Shown here piece after piece: positions 37,015 to 46,903 of a stretch of 64,000 bases of DNA. Source of the stretch: Prochloraceae cyanobacterium PL24a_bin.78. Lineage in GTDB: Bacteria; Cyanobacteriota; Cyanobacteriia; Cyanobacteriales; JANQIW01. Within the stretch, counting starts at the first letter, position 1. Each line of letters starts with the position of its first letter. Position numbers and translations under genes: made by a program. The stretch is from NCBI GenBank assembly GCA_028281945.1, contig JANQIW010000107.1:1-64000 (forward strand). The letters are read 5' to 3'. A model generated the notes under the pieces. That model had not been told where the DNA came from. It worked only from the letters and a program-made list of their open reading frames with translations, and did not search any database.

Positions 37015-37596
37015 ATGGCAAGGCATAAACAGTTTGATAAAGAGGAAGTATTAACTAAAGCAATGGAAACTTTCTGGCACTATGGCTATGAAGGAACTTC
37101 AGTACAAGTATTAGTAAAAAATATGGGTATTAACCGAGGTAGTCTTTATGATACTTTTGGAGATAAATTTTCTTTGTTTAAAGCTGCCATTACTCATTAT
37201 GAAAATAACGTGGTAAAAGATAATTTTGCTAGGTTAAAAACTCCTGAAGCTTCTAAAAATGCCATTATAGAATTGATGTATAAGTTTGTCGAAATACTTA
37301 CAAATGATGAATTGCGTCGTGGTTGTTTGCTAACTAATACGGCTGTTGAAGTTTGCCCTCATGATTCTGATACTTCTTCTCTGATTGCAACTAATTATCG
37401 AAGCATGGAAAAAAGTTTTTTGTTAGCTTTGACTAATGCACAACAAAAAGGAGAAATTTCTTCTCACCACAATCTTAATGTTTTGGCTGCTTATTTGACT
37501 TCTAGTTTGCAAGGTTTAATTGTTATTTCTAAGGTTAATCCTGATGTAAATAAATTACGAGATATTGTCAAAACTATCGTTTCTGTTTTGGATTAA
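37015..37596 (+). CDS. TetR/AcrR-family transcriptional regulator
   Basis: This 193-residue protein has an N-terminal helix-turn-helix at about 5-50 (FDKEEVLTKAMETFWHYGYEGTS, GINRGSLYDTFGDK). Its C-terminal ligand-binding domain contains the RRGCLLTNTAVE block found in TetR regulators of the YfaX/NemR-like group. Cys103 in RRGCLL is a plausible redox- or electrophile-reactive residue. It precedes a peroxiredoxin-like gene by 96 bp and a glutathione transferase further on, so the three probably form an electrophile/peroxide response. Confidence 0.87.
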   Translation: MARHKQFDKEEVLTKAMETFWHYGYEGTSVQVLVKNMGINRGSLYDTFGDKFSLFKAAITHYENNVVKDNFARLKTPEASKNAIIELMYKFVEILTNDELRRGCLLTNTAVEVCPHDSDTSSLIATNYRSMEKSFLLALTNAQQKGEISSHHNLNVLAAYLTSSLQGLIVISKVNPDVNKLRDIVKTIVSVLD

Positions 37597-37692
37597 TTGT
37601 TTGGTATTAATCAGTTAAGGTTAATTGCTTTCCATGGAAAATTTTTTTTTGCTTATAACTGGAATGTCTATTCAATATATTAGGAGAAATCA

Positions 37693-38349
37693 ATGAATTT
37701 AACTCAAGAATTAGTTAATTTAGGTAATCAAATTAAAGCTAAATTACCTGAAGAAGTTCAAGCTGCTATGGCTAAGGCAACTCAAGATTTAATGAATACT
37801 AAAATTGCTGAAAATATTCTTTCTGTGGGAGATAAAATTCCTAGCTTTACTTTGCCAAATGCTAGGGGAGAATCTATTGAAGTAGCAAAATTATTAGAAA
37901 ATGGGCCTTTAGTAATTGCTTTTTATCGAGGTGGATGGTGCCCTTATTGTAATTTGGAGTTAAGAGGTTTACAACATTATCTACCACAAATTCAAGAATT
38001 AGGTGCAAGTTTAATTGCAATTTCTCCTGAAACTCCTGATAATTCTCTTTCTACTAAGGAGAAAAATGAGTTAAGTTTTGAAGTTTTAAGTGATGTGGAA
38101 AATAAGGTAGCTAAACAATTTAATTTGGTGTTTACTTTACCTGAGGAATTACGCCCAATTTATAATAGCTTGGGTATTGATATTCCTGCTTTTAATGGGG
38201 ATGAAAGTTTTGAATTGCCATTGGCTGCTACTTATGTGGTTGATTCTAATGGTAAAATAATTTATGCTTTTGCTGATGCTGATTATACTAAAAGATTGGA
38301 TCCTGAAAAGATTTTAGTTGCTCTTAAAAATCTAAAGGTTGCTGTTTAA
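37693..38349 (+). CDS. Peroxiredoxin-like AhpC/TSA-family protein
   Basis: This 218-residue thioredoxin-fold protein has the active site FYRGGWCPYCN, a CxxC pair at Cys83 and Cys86, as in the peroxiredoxin-like family rather than the single peroxidatic Cys of classical AhpC. An aggaga site lies 6 nt upstream of the ATG. The N-terminal 45 residues form an amphipathic helical extension. It lies just after the TetR regulator and probably reduces organic peroxides or thiols under its control. Confidence 0.87.
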   Translation: MNLTQELVNLGNQIKAKLPEEVQAAMAKATQDLMNTKIAENILSVGDKIPSFTLPNARGESIEVAKLLENGPLVIAFYRGGWCPYCNLELRGLQHYLPQIQELGASLIAISPETPDNSLSTKEKNELSFEVLSDVENKVAKQFNLVFTLPEELRPIYNSLGIDIPAFNGDESFELPLAATYVVDSNGKIIYAFADADYTKRLDPEKILVALKNLKVAV

Positions 38350-38547
38350 TTTATTATTAATTCTAAATATATTAATTGGGTGTTTAATTGGTTAGAAAAA
38401 GTAGACAAAAAATTGATTTTTTACAAGAAATAATAAGGAATAAATAAGCTTATTTTGATTTTTTTTGCATCATCAATTTTAGATTTGGAAAATACTTTTT
38501 CTTGAATTATTCACCCTAATCTTTCTTAAAAGTAATGATAAATATTA

Positions 38548-38705
38548 AGTGGTGGATAGGGGAGAATGGGAGTTTCTTGAGACAAGGGAGAATGGGAGAA
38601 TGGGAGAATGGGAGATTGGGAGACGGGAGTTTCTTGAGACAAGGTAAACAACAGAGAATGGAAGGAATGGGAAGAATGGGAGGAATGGGGAGACAAGGGA
38701 GAATA
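38548..38705 (+). repeat. Dispersed G-rich repeat, copy 3 (composite)
   Basis: Tandem GGGAGAATG units are interrupted twice by the word gagtttcttgagacaagg, and end with GGAAGAATGGGAG units. The same g-acaagg-gggagaa words recur weakly near 62.55 kb. It lies between the peroxiredoxin and glutathione-transferase genes. Confidence 0.8.
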
Positions 38706-38859
38706 AATTTTGCTGAATTATCTAAGATTTAGGATTTTCAAACTCTATTATTATTTTTGAAAAGTAAATTTGACATTTGTTAATTATCAATTATCAATTC
38801 TACATTAGTATATAATTGCTTTGATGGAAAGTAAACTTTGAATAATCAGGAAAAATCAG

Positions 38860-39471
38860 ATGATTGAACTCTATACTTATGCTACTCCTAATGGAAAAAA
38901 ACCATTAATTATGCTTGAAGAGGTTGGTTTACCTTATACTCTAAAAAAGATTGATATTAGTAAAGGTGAACAATTTTCTCCTGAATTTGTGAAAATTAAT
39001 CCTAACAGCAAAATTCCTGCAATTGTTGATACAGATACAAATATAAGTGTTTTTGAATCTGGGGCAATTTTAATTTATTTAGCAGAAAAAACCGGTAAAT
39101 TACTACCCACTGATACGAAAGCAAGAATTAAAGTAATTGAGTGGTTAATGTTTCAAATGGCAAATATTGGTCCTATATTTGGTCAATTGGGTCATTTTCG
39201 TCGGTCTGCACCTGAGAAAGTTCCTTATGGCATCAATAGATATGAGAAAGAAACTTTCCGGTTGTTAGGTGTATTAGATAAACAATTGGCAGAAAATGAG
39301 TTTATGGCGGGAGAATATTCTATTGCTGATATTGCTACTTATCCTTGGGTGCTTGGTTATGAATATGTGGAAATCACTTTAGATGCTTATTCTCATGTTT
39401 TAAGATGGATTGATACTATGAAGCAACGCCCTGCGGTTCAAAAGGGTATGGCTCTTTTTTCTGAATCTTAG
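38860..39471 (+). CDS. Glutathione S-transferase family protein
   Basis: This 203-residue protein has an N-terminal thioredoxin-like domain (about 1-80: TYATPNGKKPLIMLEEVGLPY, NPNSKIPAIVD, FESGAILIYLAEK) and an all-helical C-terminal domain with FMAGEYSIADIATYPW. The ATPNGKK start is the Ure2p/YfcG-like (nu-class) type, which has disulfide-bond reductase activity. It follows the TetR-peroxiredoxin pair but is separated by a 510-bp repeat-bearing gap, so it may have its own promoter. Confidence 0.9.
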   Translation: MIELYTYATPNGKKPLIMLEEVGLPYTLKKIDISKGEQFSPEFVKINPNSKIPAIVDTDTNISVFESGAILIYLAEKTGKLLPTDTKARIKVIEWLMFQMANIGPIFGQLGHFRRSAPEKVPYGINRYEKETFRLLGVLDKQLAENEFMAGEYSIADIATYPWVLGYEYVEITLDAYSHVLRWIDTMKQRPAVQKGMALFSES

Positions 39472-39580
39472 GTGTTGAAAAAAAACAAATTTAGAATAAT
39501 TTTGAACTATATAAGATAAAGTTTGCGATCAAAGTTCGCAATTTTTTTGATCTAACGGATAGCAATACGAAATCAAGCAA

Positions 39581-39781
39581 TTAAGACACAATCTTGATGA
39601 TTCCAATAGCAAATACAGTGAGAATAACAATTTTGCTATTTCTAGCCCAATTTAAGGCGAATTTGGATCTAATAGTTTGTCTGCGGATTTTGCCGTAAAT
39701 ATGTAGTGCTCCCATCATGAAAAATAAGGTGGCTAAAGGGTTGTTGTTTGAAGTTGTAAAAATAGATTGATTATTATCCAT
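39581..39781 (-). CDS. Small two-span membrane protein, unknown
   Basis: This 66-residue protein has two hydrophobic segments (about 14-30 and 49-65) joined by a basic loop (KIRRQTIRSKFALNWARNSK). A ggag site lies 8 nt before the ATG, which argues that it is real. I do not recognise a family. It is transcribed alone, convergent to the glutathione transferase. Confidence 0.5.
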   Translation of the reverse strand: MDNNQSIFTTSNNNPLATLFFMMGALHIYGKIRRQTIRSKFALNWARNSKIVILTVFAIGIIKIVS

Positions 39782-40091
39782 GTTTTTGTCTCCGTGTTAA
39801 ATAGATTTGTAACAAAACACAACAATTTATTAAGTTATGTTGCAATTCTATTATAAATGTTAATTCAAAAAATTGAGTAGGTAAATTCACTGAGGAATAT
39901 CATGAGAATATATACCTATTAAGTGATTTGTAGTTTTAATAGTTACAGTAAGTATTGCTAGAATTATTTTGAAAGTTTCTCTTTATTGAATCCTTTGGCT
40001 TGATTACTTGATACACTAGAAATAAGGATTTTTAGCAATCTTGCAAATTAATCCACTCCAACTATCATTAAATTAATCTATATCCTCTACA
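39782..40091. other. 310-bp divergent gap, nothing firm recognised
   Basis: It must contain the promoters of the small membrane protein and of the metal sensor. I looked for a GC-tract inverted operator of the CsoR/InrS type and did not find a convincing one. Confidence 0.4.
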
Positions 40092-40469
40092 ATGTCTAAC
40101 AATCTTCAAGAAAATAAACATAATCATCGTCATCATCACTCTCATCACAACCATGATCATCAGGAGACAATAGTCAACCAAGAAAAAGTACACCCTCATA
40201 TTCATAGCGAAGAGTCTTTACGGAAAATAGTTAATCGCCTTTCTCGTATTGAAGGCCATATTAGAGGTATTAAAAATATGGTGGTAGAAAGTCGTCCTTG
40301 CCCTGAAGTTTTGGTGCAAGTGGCTGCTGTTAGAGGTGCTCTCGATCGGGTGGCTCGTCTAATTTTAGATGAACATTTAAGCGAGTGTATTACTAGAGCG
40401 GCAGATGAGGGAAATATTGAAACTGAATTGGAACATCTTAAAGCAGCTTTAGATCGATTTTTACCTTAG
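40092..40469 (+). CDS. CsoR/RcnR-family metal sensor, InrS-like
   Basis: This 125-residue member of the DUF156 four-helix metal-sensing repressors has a His-rich N-terminal tail (residues about 10-38: HNHRHHHSHHNHDH, HPHIH). The core has Cys70 (RPCPEV), His95 and Cys99 (DEHLSEC), the W-X-Y-Z type ligands. The His-rich tail and these residues resemble InrS, which senses nickel and derepresses the NrsD exporter in Synechocystis. No exporter gene is adjacent here, so its target is unknown. Metal identity is inference. Confidence 0.88.
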   Translation: MSNNLQENKHNHRHHHSHHNHDHQETIVNQEKVHPHIHSEESLRKIVNRLSRIEGHIRGIKNMVVESRPCPEVLVQVAAVRGALDRVARLILDEHLSECITRAADEGNIETELEHLKAALDRFLP

Positions 40470-40516
40470 ATAAGTTGAAAATTAAATAAGAGAGATACTC
40501 TATTAATGAGGTTTTT

Positions 40517-41578
40517 ATGGTTAAGATTAAATTTTTTATTTATTTGTTTTTTATAATCTTATCTAATTTTTTGTTTCTTTTTAATTTTAAATCATCAAAA
40601 AGTTATGCTACTGATTCTAAAAAATATTTTGCTAAAAATGTCAATATTACTTCAGAAGAAGAAGTTATTCTATTGGAGGAAGAAATTATTGGGGAAATAA
40701 ATCGAATTAGAATTAGTCCTGCTGCTTATGCTGATGAATTAGAAGCTTTAATCAAATATTATGATGGAAATTTACTGAAATTACCGGGTGAAATTCCTAT
40801 CAAGACTGAACAAGGTATGGAAGGTTTAAGGGATACAATCACTATTTTGCGAACACTGGATCCTTTATCTTCTCTAGAGTCTAATGAGGGATTGACAAAA
40901 GTAGCTCAAGATTTACAAACTATTGATTCTGGCTTTTCGGAGGGATTCGATAGAGAGGAATTGGCAAAGATTTACAATAATTATGGTGGAGGTTTTAGTG
41001 TTGTCAGTCAAAATATTAGTCATGGAGTTTCTCCTCAAGGAATTGTTATCCAATTAATTCTCAACAATACAGTTAACCAACCCATAAATTTGATTAATTT
41101 TCTCGATCCGATTTTGGGTGTAATAGGTGTTAGTTGTCAAAAAGATAGTGATGTTCAAAATTCATGTACAATGGCTTATGCTGATAGATACAACACTATT
41201 GGGAAAAAAATTCCTGAAACTATTTATTTACCAGAGGCAATAACTCGTAAAACTCCTGAAATTAGAAAGGAAGGTTTTCTAGAATCGGGAGATTTGGTAG
41301 TTATATCTGATGAGAGTTTTTATGATTATTATCCGGTGGAAGGTAAGGCAAATCAATCTTTTACTATTACTTTAGAAAGTCAAGATTTCGATCCTTATTT
41401 GGCTATTGTTGATTCTAATCTAGAAGTTATCCAAGAGCATGATGATATTAGTCAAACTAATAAAAATTCTGAGATAGATTTTGTTTTACCTGCTGATGGA
41501 GTTTATTTAATTATTGTTAATTCTCATAAGCCACAGGAAACTGGTAAGTATATTCTATCTATTAAAAGAAAAGAATAA
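40517..41578 (+). CDS. Exported CAP-domain protein with C-terminal PPC-like domain
   Basis: This 353-residue protein has an N-terminal signal or anchor (about 3-25). A CAP/SCP domain spans about 50-235 (EIIGEINRIRISPAAYADEL, ISHGVSPQG, CTMAYADRYN). A beta-sandwich of the bacterial pre-peptidase C-terminal type spans about 255-350 (DYYPVEGKANQSFTITLESQ, FDPYLAIVD, GVYLIIVNS). Such proteins are periplasmic or extracellular and the CAP activity is not defined. It begins 47 bp after the metal sensor and may be co-transcribed. Confidence 0.8.
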   Translation: MVKIKFFIYLFFIILSNFLFLFNFKSSKSYATDSKKYFAKNVNITSEEEVILLEEEIIGEINRIRISPAAYADELEALIKYYDGNLLKLPGEIPIKTEQGMEGLRDTITILRTLDPLSSLESNEGLTKVAQDLQTIDSGFSEGFDREELAKIYNNYGGGFSVVSQNISHGVSPQGIVIQLILNNTVNQPINLINFLDPILGVIGVSCQKDSDVQNSCTMAYADRYNTIGKKIPETIYLPEAITRKTPEIRKEGFLESGDLVVISDESFYDYYPVEGKANQSFTITLESQDFDPYLAIVDSNLEVIQEHDDISQTNKNSEIDFVLPADGVYLIIVNSHKPQETGKYILSIKRKE

Positions 41579-41593
41579 CTAAAAATATGTTTT

Positions 41594-41636
41594 AATCATT
41601 GAAAAATAGGCTGATTTTTGAGCTTTATCAATGATT
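41594..41636. terminator. Convergent hairpin between the CAP protein and ftsH
   Basis: Arms aatcattga / tcaatgatt (9 bp) enclose an inner aaaaat / attttt stem. It lies between two convergent stops (41578 and 41673) and may serve both strands. Confidence 0.55.
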
Positions 41637-41672
41637 ATTTAGGAGTAAAATCAAAATTATTTGTAGCTTTAT

Positions 41673-43616
41673 TTAAGAAAGTACAAACTTTTCTTTTGAT
41701 AAGTTTAAGGGAATCTTCTCTGATTGGCTAAATTTTTCAAGAAGTTGACGGAATTGATCTCCTTCAATAGTTTCTTCTTCTATTAACACATCTACTAATC
41801 GATCGATGGCAATACGATTTTCTTCAATAATATTTTTTGCTTTTTCATAACAATTCATCACAATTTCTCTGATTTGAGCGTCGATAGAGGCAGCTATTTC
41901 TTCTGAATATTCTGTACGTTCTCTAACTTCATTGCCTAAGAATACTGGTTCTCCTTGTCCTTCGAGAGCTAATAATCCGATGGATGACATACCCCAACGA
42001 GTTACCATTTTTCGAGCGTTATCGGTTACTACTTCGATATCACCTGAAGCACCTGTTGTGATTTCATCATCTCCAAAAATAATTTCTTCAGCGGCTCTTC
42101 CTCCTAAAGCACTGGTAATTAATGCTAAGAGTTGATTTCTGGTGACTAAACCTTGTTCTTCATCAGGGGTAAACCAAGTTAAACCTTTGGCTTGGCCTCT
42201 GGGAATGAGTGTTACTTTTTCAACCGGATCGTGTCCTGGCATTTTAGTGGCAACTATGGCATGGCCAATTTCATGATAGGCGATGAGGCGTTTTCCCTTG
42301 CTGTCTACTAATGGGGTTCCTTCCATTCCGGCAATGACTCGATCGATGGCATCGTTGATTTCCGTCATAGTAATGGCATCTTTACGTCGTCTGGCAGTTA
42401 AGATAGCGGCTTCATTAAGGAGATTGGCGAGGTTGGCACCGGTAAATCCTGGGGTGCGACGGGCAATGGCTTCTAGGGATACGGATGGTGCGATTTTTTT
42501 GTTTTTGCCGTGGACTTCTAAAATTCCTAGTCTTCCTTGACAGTCTGGATAATCTACAGTGACTTTGCGATCGAAACGTCCGGGGCGTAATAAGGCAGAA
42601 TCGAGAACATCAGGGCGGTTTGTGGCTGCGATGACGATAATGCCACTATTACCTTCAAAGCCATCCATTTCTGTTAATAATTGATTGAGAGTTTGTTCTC
42701 TTTCGTCATTTCCCCCACCTATACCTACACCTCTTTGACGGCCGACAGCATCAATTTCATCGATAAATATTAGACAGGGGGCATTTTCTTTGGCTTTTTT
42801 AAAGAGATCTCGGACTCGTGATGCGCCTACCCCGACAAACATTTCTACAAATTCTGATCCTGAGATACTAAAAAATGGTACACCTGCTTCCCCGGCGATG
42901 GCTTTTGCTAGTAGAGTTTTTCCGGTTCCGGGAGGGCCTACTAATAATACTCCTCTGGGAATTTTTGCTCCTAGGGCGGTGAATTTTTCTGATTGTTTGA
43001 GGAAAGTTACTACTTCTTGTAATTCTTCTTTAGCTTCTTCTATCCCTGCTACGTCTTTAAAGGTGATGCCTGTTTTGGCTTCCATTTGGAATCTGGCTCT
43101 AGATTTACCAAAGTTAAGTGCTTGGCCGGCCGAATTTGCGGAACGACGTAATAACATTACTGCTCCGGTTAAAATCAGTAGTAAGAAGAATAAGTGAATC
43201 GCTATTTCTTGAAATGGTGCAGTATCTGGGGATGATTTCCAGCCAAATTGGATATTATTTTCCCTTAGTTTGACAATTAATTCTCTATTTCGATCAAATT
43301 GCTCATTACTTTCAAAGAGAGTTACTGTTTTTATTTCTTCTTGACCTTTTAGAGTTACTTCTGCTTGATTGGTTGTTCTATCTATTTCTACTAAATCTAC
43401 TTGTTCTTGGTTAATTTTTTGTATTAAGCAACTATAATCTATTTCTTTTTCTACGGCACAATCGAATGATGTGTTATTCTCATTTTGAGCTTTTACTGGC
43501 ATTGTGGCTAAAATTGACTGACAAATCATCCAAGTTGCACTAAGTGCCATGAGTAGTTTTTTTGAGTTGTGAGATTTTTTAGATTTTAATGGTTTCTTCT
43601 TGGAGTTTAAGTTCAT
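41673..43616 (-). CDS. ftsH: ATP-dependent zinc metalloprotease FtsH
   Basis: FtsH degrades damaged or unassembled membrane proteins; in cyanobacteria FtsH hexamers remove photodamaged D1. The 647-residue protein has two N-terminal spans (about 21-42 and 137-157) flanking a lumenal/periplasmic domain. The AAA module has Walker A GPPGTGKT (227-234) and Walker B LIFIDEID (about 282-289). The zinc site is HEIGH (448-452). All catalytic motifs are intact. Cyanobacteria have about four paralogues and I cannot say which one this is. Confidence 0.96.
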   Translation of the reverse strand: MNLNSKKKPLKSKKSHNSKKLLMALSATWMICQSILATMPVKAQNENNTSFDCAVEKEIDYSCLIQKINQEQVDLVEIDRTTNQAEVTLKGQEEIKTVTLFESNEQFDRNRELIVKLRENNIQFGWKSSPDTAPFQEIAIHLFFLLLILTGAVMLLRRSANSAGQALNFGKSRARFQMEAKTGITFKDVAGIEEAKEELQEVVTFLKQSEKFTALGAKIPRGVLLVGPPGTGKTLLAKAIAGEAGVPFFSISGSEFVEMFVGVGASRVRDLFKKAKENAPCLIFIDEIDAVGRQRGVGIGGGNDEREQTLNQLLTEMDGFEGNSGIIVIAATNRPDVLDSALLRPGRFDRKVTVDYPDCQGRLGILEVHGKNKKIAPSVSLEAIARRTPGFTGANLANLLNEAAILTARRRKDAITMTEINDAIDRVIAGMEGTPLVDSKGKRLIAYHEIGHAIVATKMPGHDPVEKVTLIPRGQAKGLTWFTPDEEQGLVTRNQLLALITSALGGRAAEEIIFGDDEITTGASGDIEVVTDNARKMVTRWGMSSIGLLALEGQGEPVFLGNEVRERTEYSEEIAASIDAQIREIVMNCYEKAKNIIEENRIAIDRLVDVLIEEETIEGDQFRQLLEKFSQSEKIPLNLSKEKFVLS

Positions 43617-43843
43617 TTAGTGATTTTTTTCCTTATTTAATACTTATAATTTTTCTCTGGTTTTAGATGGGTTTCTAACCATTTGAGGATAGAGATTCCT
43701 AATCAACTAGCTTTTGATATTTGGCTTTTTTGATTTAGGGTGATCTCGGCATTTTAACTTATTCAAGAGTTGGGGTAATTTTAAAGAGATAATTTATTTT
43801 AACATATATTGACAATTGATGGTGAATGGGGGATAACAGTAAA

Positions 43844-45529
43844 TCATTTTCCTCTAGGTAAGGTGTTACCGATTCCTTGGATTACCCCTTTGCCAATGAG
43901 GCCAATTCCTTTGCCTATTACTTCTGTGAGGACAAATACTATACCTTTTCCTAACCAATCCACAATTCCTTTTAAAGAAGGTGCTAATGCGTCTCTGGTT
44001 TCTATGGCCATAGTTATTGCCCAACGAAGTCCTGTTAGTTGATTTAATTCTTCTTTTCTAGAAGCATATATATATACTTGCTGAATTTGGTTATTATCTA
44101 TGGTAAATAGTCGATATTTATCTTCAAAAATATTTTGTGGTTCTATTATATATTTATCCTTTCTATATTTTCCTGATAAATCATTTCTAAATTTTGCCAT
44201 TACTCTTGAGGTTCTTAGTTTTTTCTGGTATAAATTTTGTTTAATGGTTTCTTGATCATAGAAATTATTAATAATTATTTGCATTGTAGCGTTGGCGATC
44301 TGAATGATTAAGTTATCTAAAAATATTTGTGCTCTAGAGATTGCTTCGGGGGCTTCTACTCGATAAGAAACATTATCGATCATTAAAGGTTTTTCAAATA
44401 GTAAATAAGCTAATAATTCTTTGACAAAAGCAATTTTATTGAGGATTGCTTCTTGAACAATAATTCCATCTTCAACCATAATATTTACGAAACTATTACT
44501 TTGAGGATTATTTTGAACTTCAAGGGAGTATCTACTCATTAAATCAATGGTAGAATTTTGCCATAATTGCTTTAAAACTAAATTAACCCTATCAGATAAC
44601 TCTTCTTCAGTTACTTTTAAAAAGTGCAATTCTTCTAAGATTTTGTTGAATTGATTGAGGACGATTAAAAATAATTCTTGCTTTTTTGAATCTTGAAGGA
44701 TATCAATTTCTAAACGCATTCCTGTGGCATTGGTCACATTTGAATCAATTTTTTCCCAAGTATTTTCAAACAAAGTAGAGGGAATTAGTTGATTGTTTTT
44801 TGAGGGAGGAATGATGGAATTGGGAGGGGAATAAGTTATGGCTGTTGCTTGATTTTCTCTAGTTAAAGGTTTTGGTTGAGATTCGATTATTTGTGGTGGT
44901 AATAATTGATTGACAAACCAACGAGCCATCACAAGTTCTCGTTTACGGCCTTTCCAGAATAACCAATCTAGTTTAGGTATTTTTGATTGTTTTAAATGGG
45001 TATCGATGCCATCAATATTGGTTTGAATTTGTTCCAATCCGAATCGACATTGTTGATAAAGCCATGCTCCGGTAGTTTTAGGTTTTTTTCTACGTTTAGG
45101 TTTTTTTTCTTGCCCTAATAAAGCAGGCCAATAAATTTCTCCAGATTTAACTATCTCTATAGCTTCTACTATTTGGTTAATGGATGTCTTTTTCAGAGAA
45201 TAACCTTTAATTCCACAGGCTTTAGCTTGGATTAATTTTTGACTATCAAAATAACCAACTAATAAAAATATGTCTAAGTCAGGGTAATTTGATGTCAACC
45301 AGAGACAAAGTTGTAAATCTTCATCGTTTTCCATTAAAGGATTAAAAGCTAATCCTAAAATTAGTAAATCAGGGTTATATTGGCCTAAAATTTGGGAAAT
45401 AGCAGATATCTCTCCAGAAGCTATTACTTGTAATTGGGAAAATTCTTCATTTTCTAAAGCTGTACAAAGTCCTAATCTAAAGATAGAGTCATCATCTATT
45501 ACCACCAATGATCTATTAATATCGCTCAC
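43844..45529 (-). CDS. DUF3685 protein with degenerate response-regulator receiver
   Basis: This 561-residue cyanobacteria-specific protein starts with a receiver-like domain (about 6-125: SLVVIDDDSIFRLGLCTALE, IKGYSLKK). The acidic triad is kept (Asp12-14), but the phospho-acceptor position is Gly59 (LLILGLAFNP), so it cannot be phosphorylated in the usual way. A basic linker (KKPKRRKKPK, about 140-150) leads to the DUF3685 region, about 160-545, mostly helical, ending in a hydrophobic Gly-rich segment (IGKGIGLIGKGVIQGIG) that may bind membranes. Function unknown. It lies beside ftsH but has its own 227-bp gap. Confidence 0.8.
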   Translation of the reverse strand: MSDINRSLVVIDDDSIFRLGLCTALENEEFSQLQVIASGEISAISQILGQYNPDLLILGLAFNPLMENDEDLQLCLWLTSNYPDLDIFLLVGYFDSQKLIQAKACGIKGYSLKKTSINQIVEAIEIVKSGEIYWPALLGQEKKPKRRKKPKTTGAWLYQQCRFGLEQIQTNIDGIDTHLKQSKIPKLDWLFWKGRKRELVMARWFVNQLLPPQIIESQPKPLTRENQATAITYSPPNSIIPPSKNNQLIPSTLFENTWEKIDSNVTNATGMRLEIDILQDSKKQELFLIVLNQFNKILEELHFLKVTEEELSDRVNLVLKQLWQNSTIDLMSRYSLEVQNNPQSNSFVNIMVEDGIIVQEAILNKIAFVKELLAYLLFEKPLMIDNVSYRVEAPEAISRAQIFLDNLIIQIANATMQIIINNFYDQETIKQNLYQKKLRTSRVMAKFRNDLSGKYRKDKYIIEPQNIFEDKYRLFTIDNNQIQQVYIYASRKEELNQLTGLRWAITMAIETRDALAPSLKGIVDWLGKGIVFVLTEVIGKGIGLIGKGVIQGIGNTLPRGK

Positions 45530-45647
45530 TTTGAGTTAACCTAGTAACTATTAATTTCAATCCATTTTATCTGAGATTATGGATCTATTTTGAAGATTTA
45601 AAAATCAATTTTGAAATTGGGATCTAATATCATTTTCTTTAAATGGT

Positions 45648-45790
45648 GATACATAGAGAGAATGGGAGAGTGGGAGAGTGGGAGAGTGGGTGAATGGGAG
45701 AATGGGAGAGTGGGAGAGTGGGAGAGTGGGAGAGTGGGAGAGTGGGAAGAATGGGAGGAATGGGAGGAATGGGAAGAATGGGAGGAATTG
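45648..45790 (+). repeat. Dispersed G-rich repeat, copy 4 (longest array)
   Basis: After the arm aatggtgatacatagagag come at least ten GGGAGAGT-type 8-bp units, then GGGAGGAAT-type 9-bp units. It lies upstream of the DUF3685 gene in the 608-bp divergent gap before the rhomboid gene. The arm matches copies 1 and 2. Confidence 0.85.
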
Positions 45791-46137
45791 ATAATCGAGA
45801 GTAGGAAAAAGTTTTTGTTAATTATCCTGAATTTAGAAAATTTAACTCTATCATTATTAAAGACAAATTGATCCAAGATTTGCAGATGGATAATTTTAAT
45901 ATTAATATAATAATTTTCTTAAAGAAACTTTGAAAACAATTTGACAACATATAAGAAGATCTAAAATTAAGTCATGTCTGGTAAAAAGATGTTACAGTAG
46001 ATCTAATAAAAAGTTTTTACCGTTCAAGCAACCATGAACAATATGGGTAGCTTAAAACTTAATAAATGAAAACAATTTATTTTGTTTCTATTTTCAAAAA
46101 TACTGGTACATAAATTATTTAAATTAGGTCAATTCTG

Positions 46138-46839
46138 ATGATTCCTTTGCATGATGAAAATCCAACTGAGATAACGCCATGGATAACTTATCTTTTGATT
46201 GGAATTAATATAGCAATTTTTATACACCAATTCACATTAAGTGATGGTCAATTAAACGAATTTTTCCAAATTTATGCCGTGGTTCCCCAACAACTAACAG
46301 GTAGTTTTAATGGGATAGTAGGACAACAAGCAGTTTCAGAACCATTAACATTGATTACATCCCAGTTTTTGCATGGAGGAATTGCACACGTGGGGTTTAA
46401 TATGTTGTTTTTATGGGTATTTGGAAACAATGTAGAGGAAGCTTTAGGTCATATTAAATTCATAATTTTTTATTTAGCTTGTGGCGCATTAGCAGCTTTA
46501 AGTCAATGGATTTTCGCAGTAGATTCCACAATTCCTTTGATAGGTGCTTCTGGAGCAATTGCTGGAGTAATGGGAGCTTATATTCTTAAATATCCTAAGG
46601 CAAAAATATTAACTCTAATTCCACTCTGGATTATTTGGACTACGATAAAAATCCCAGCATTTTTCTTCTTAGGATTTTGGTTTGCTAAAGAATTATTAAG
46701 TGCATACCTATCTTTAGGAATAAGTTCAGACGTTGGTGGTGTAGCATATTGGGCACACGCAGGAGGCTTTGCCTTTGGAGCCATATTAGGACCATTATTG
46801 GGGTTATTTAGTGATTCAAGTAACAGATTAAAGAAATAG
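46138..46839 (+). CDS. Rhomboid-family intramembrane serine protease
   Basis: This 233-residue protein has six expected spans. The catalytic serine is Ser138 in GASGAIAGV and the catalytic histidine is His207 in WAHAGG. The conserved SQFLHGGIAHVGFNMLFLWVFG block forms the L1/TM2 region. The active site is complete, so it should cleave transmembrane substrates; those are unknown. It ends 64 bp before hisD and may share its transcript. Confidence 0.93.
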   Translation: MIPLHDENPTEITPWITYLLIGINIAIFIHQFTLSDGQLNEFFQIYAVVPQQLTGSFNGIVGQQAVSEPLTLITSQFLHGGIAHVGFNMLFLWVFGNNVEEALGHIKFIIFYLACGALAALSQWIFAVDSTIPLIGASGAIAGVMGAYILKYPKAKILTLIPLWIIWTTIKIPAFFFLGFWFAKELLSAYLSLGISSDVGGVAYWAHAGGFAFGAILGPLLGLFSDSSNRLKK

Positions 46840-46903
46840 AATTTGTTACTAAAAATGGGATAGAATAGTAAGCTTATACAAAAATAGAAAGAAGAGGAAA
46901 ATA

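Noticed and set aside
38535-38732. Open frame rich in Gly, Met and Arg on the plus strand
   Set aside because: It is only the read-through of the G-rich tandem repeat; no ribosome site and no family.
45598-45876. Ser/His/Pro repeat frame (minus) and Glu/Trp/Gly repeat frame (plus)
   Set aside because: Both are artefacts of the GGGAGAGT repeat array read in different frames.
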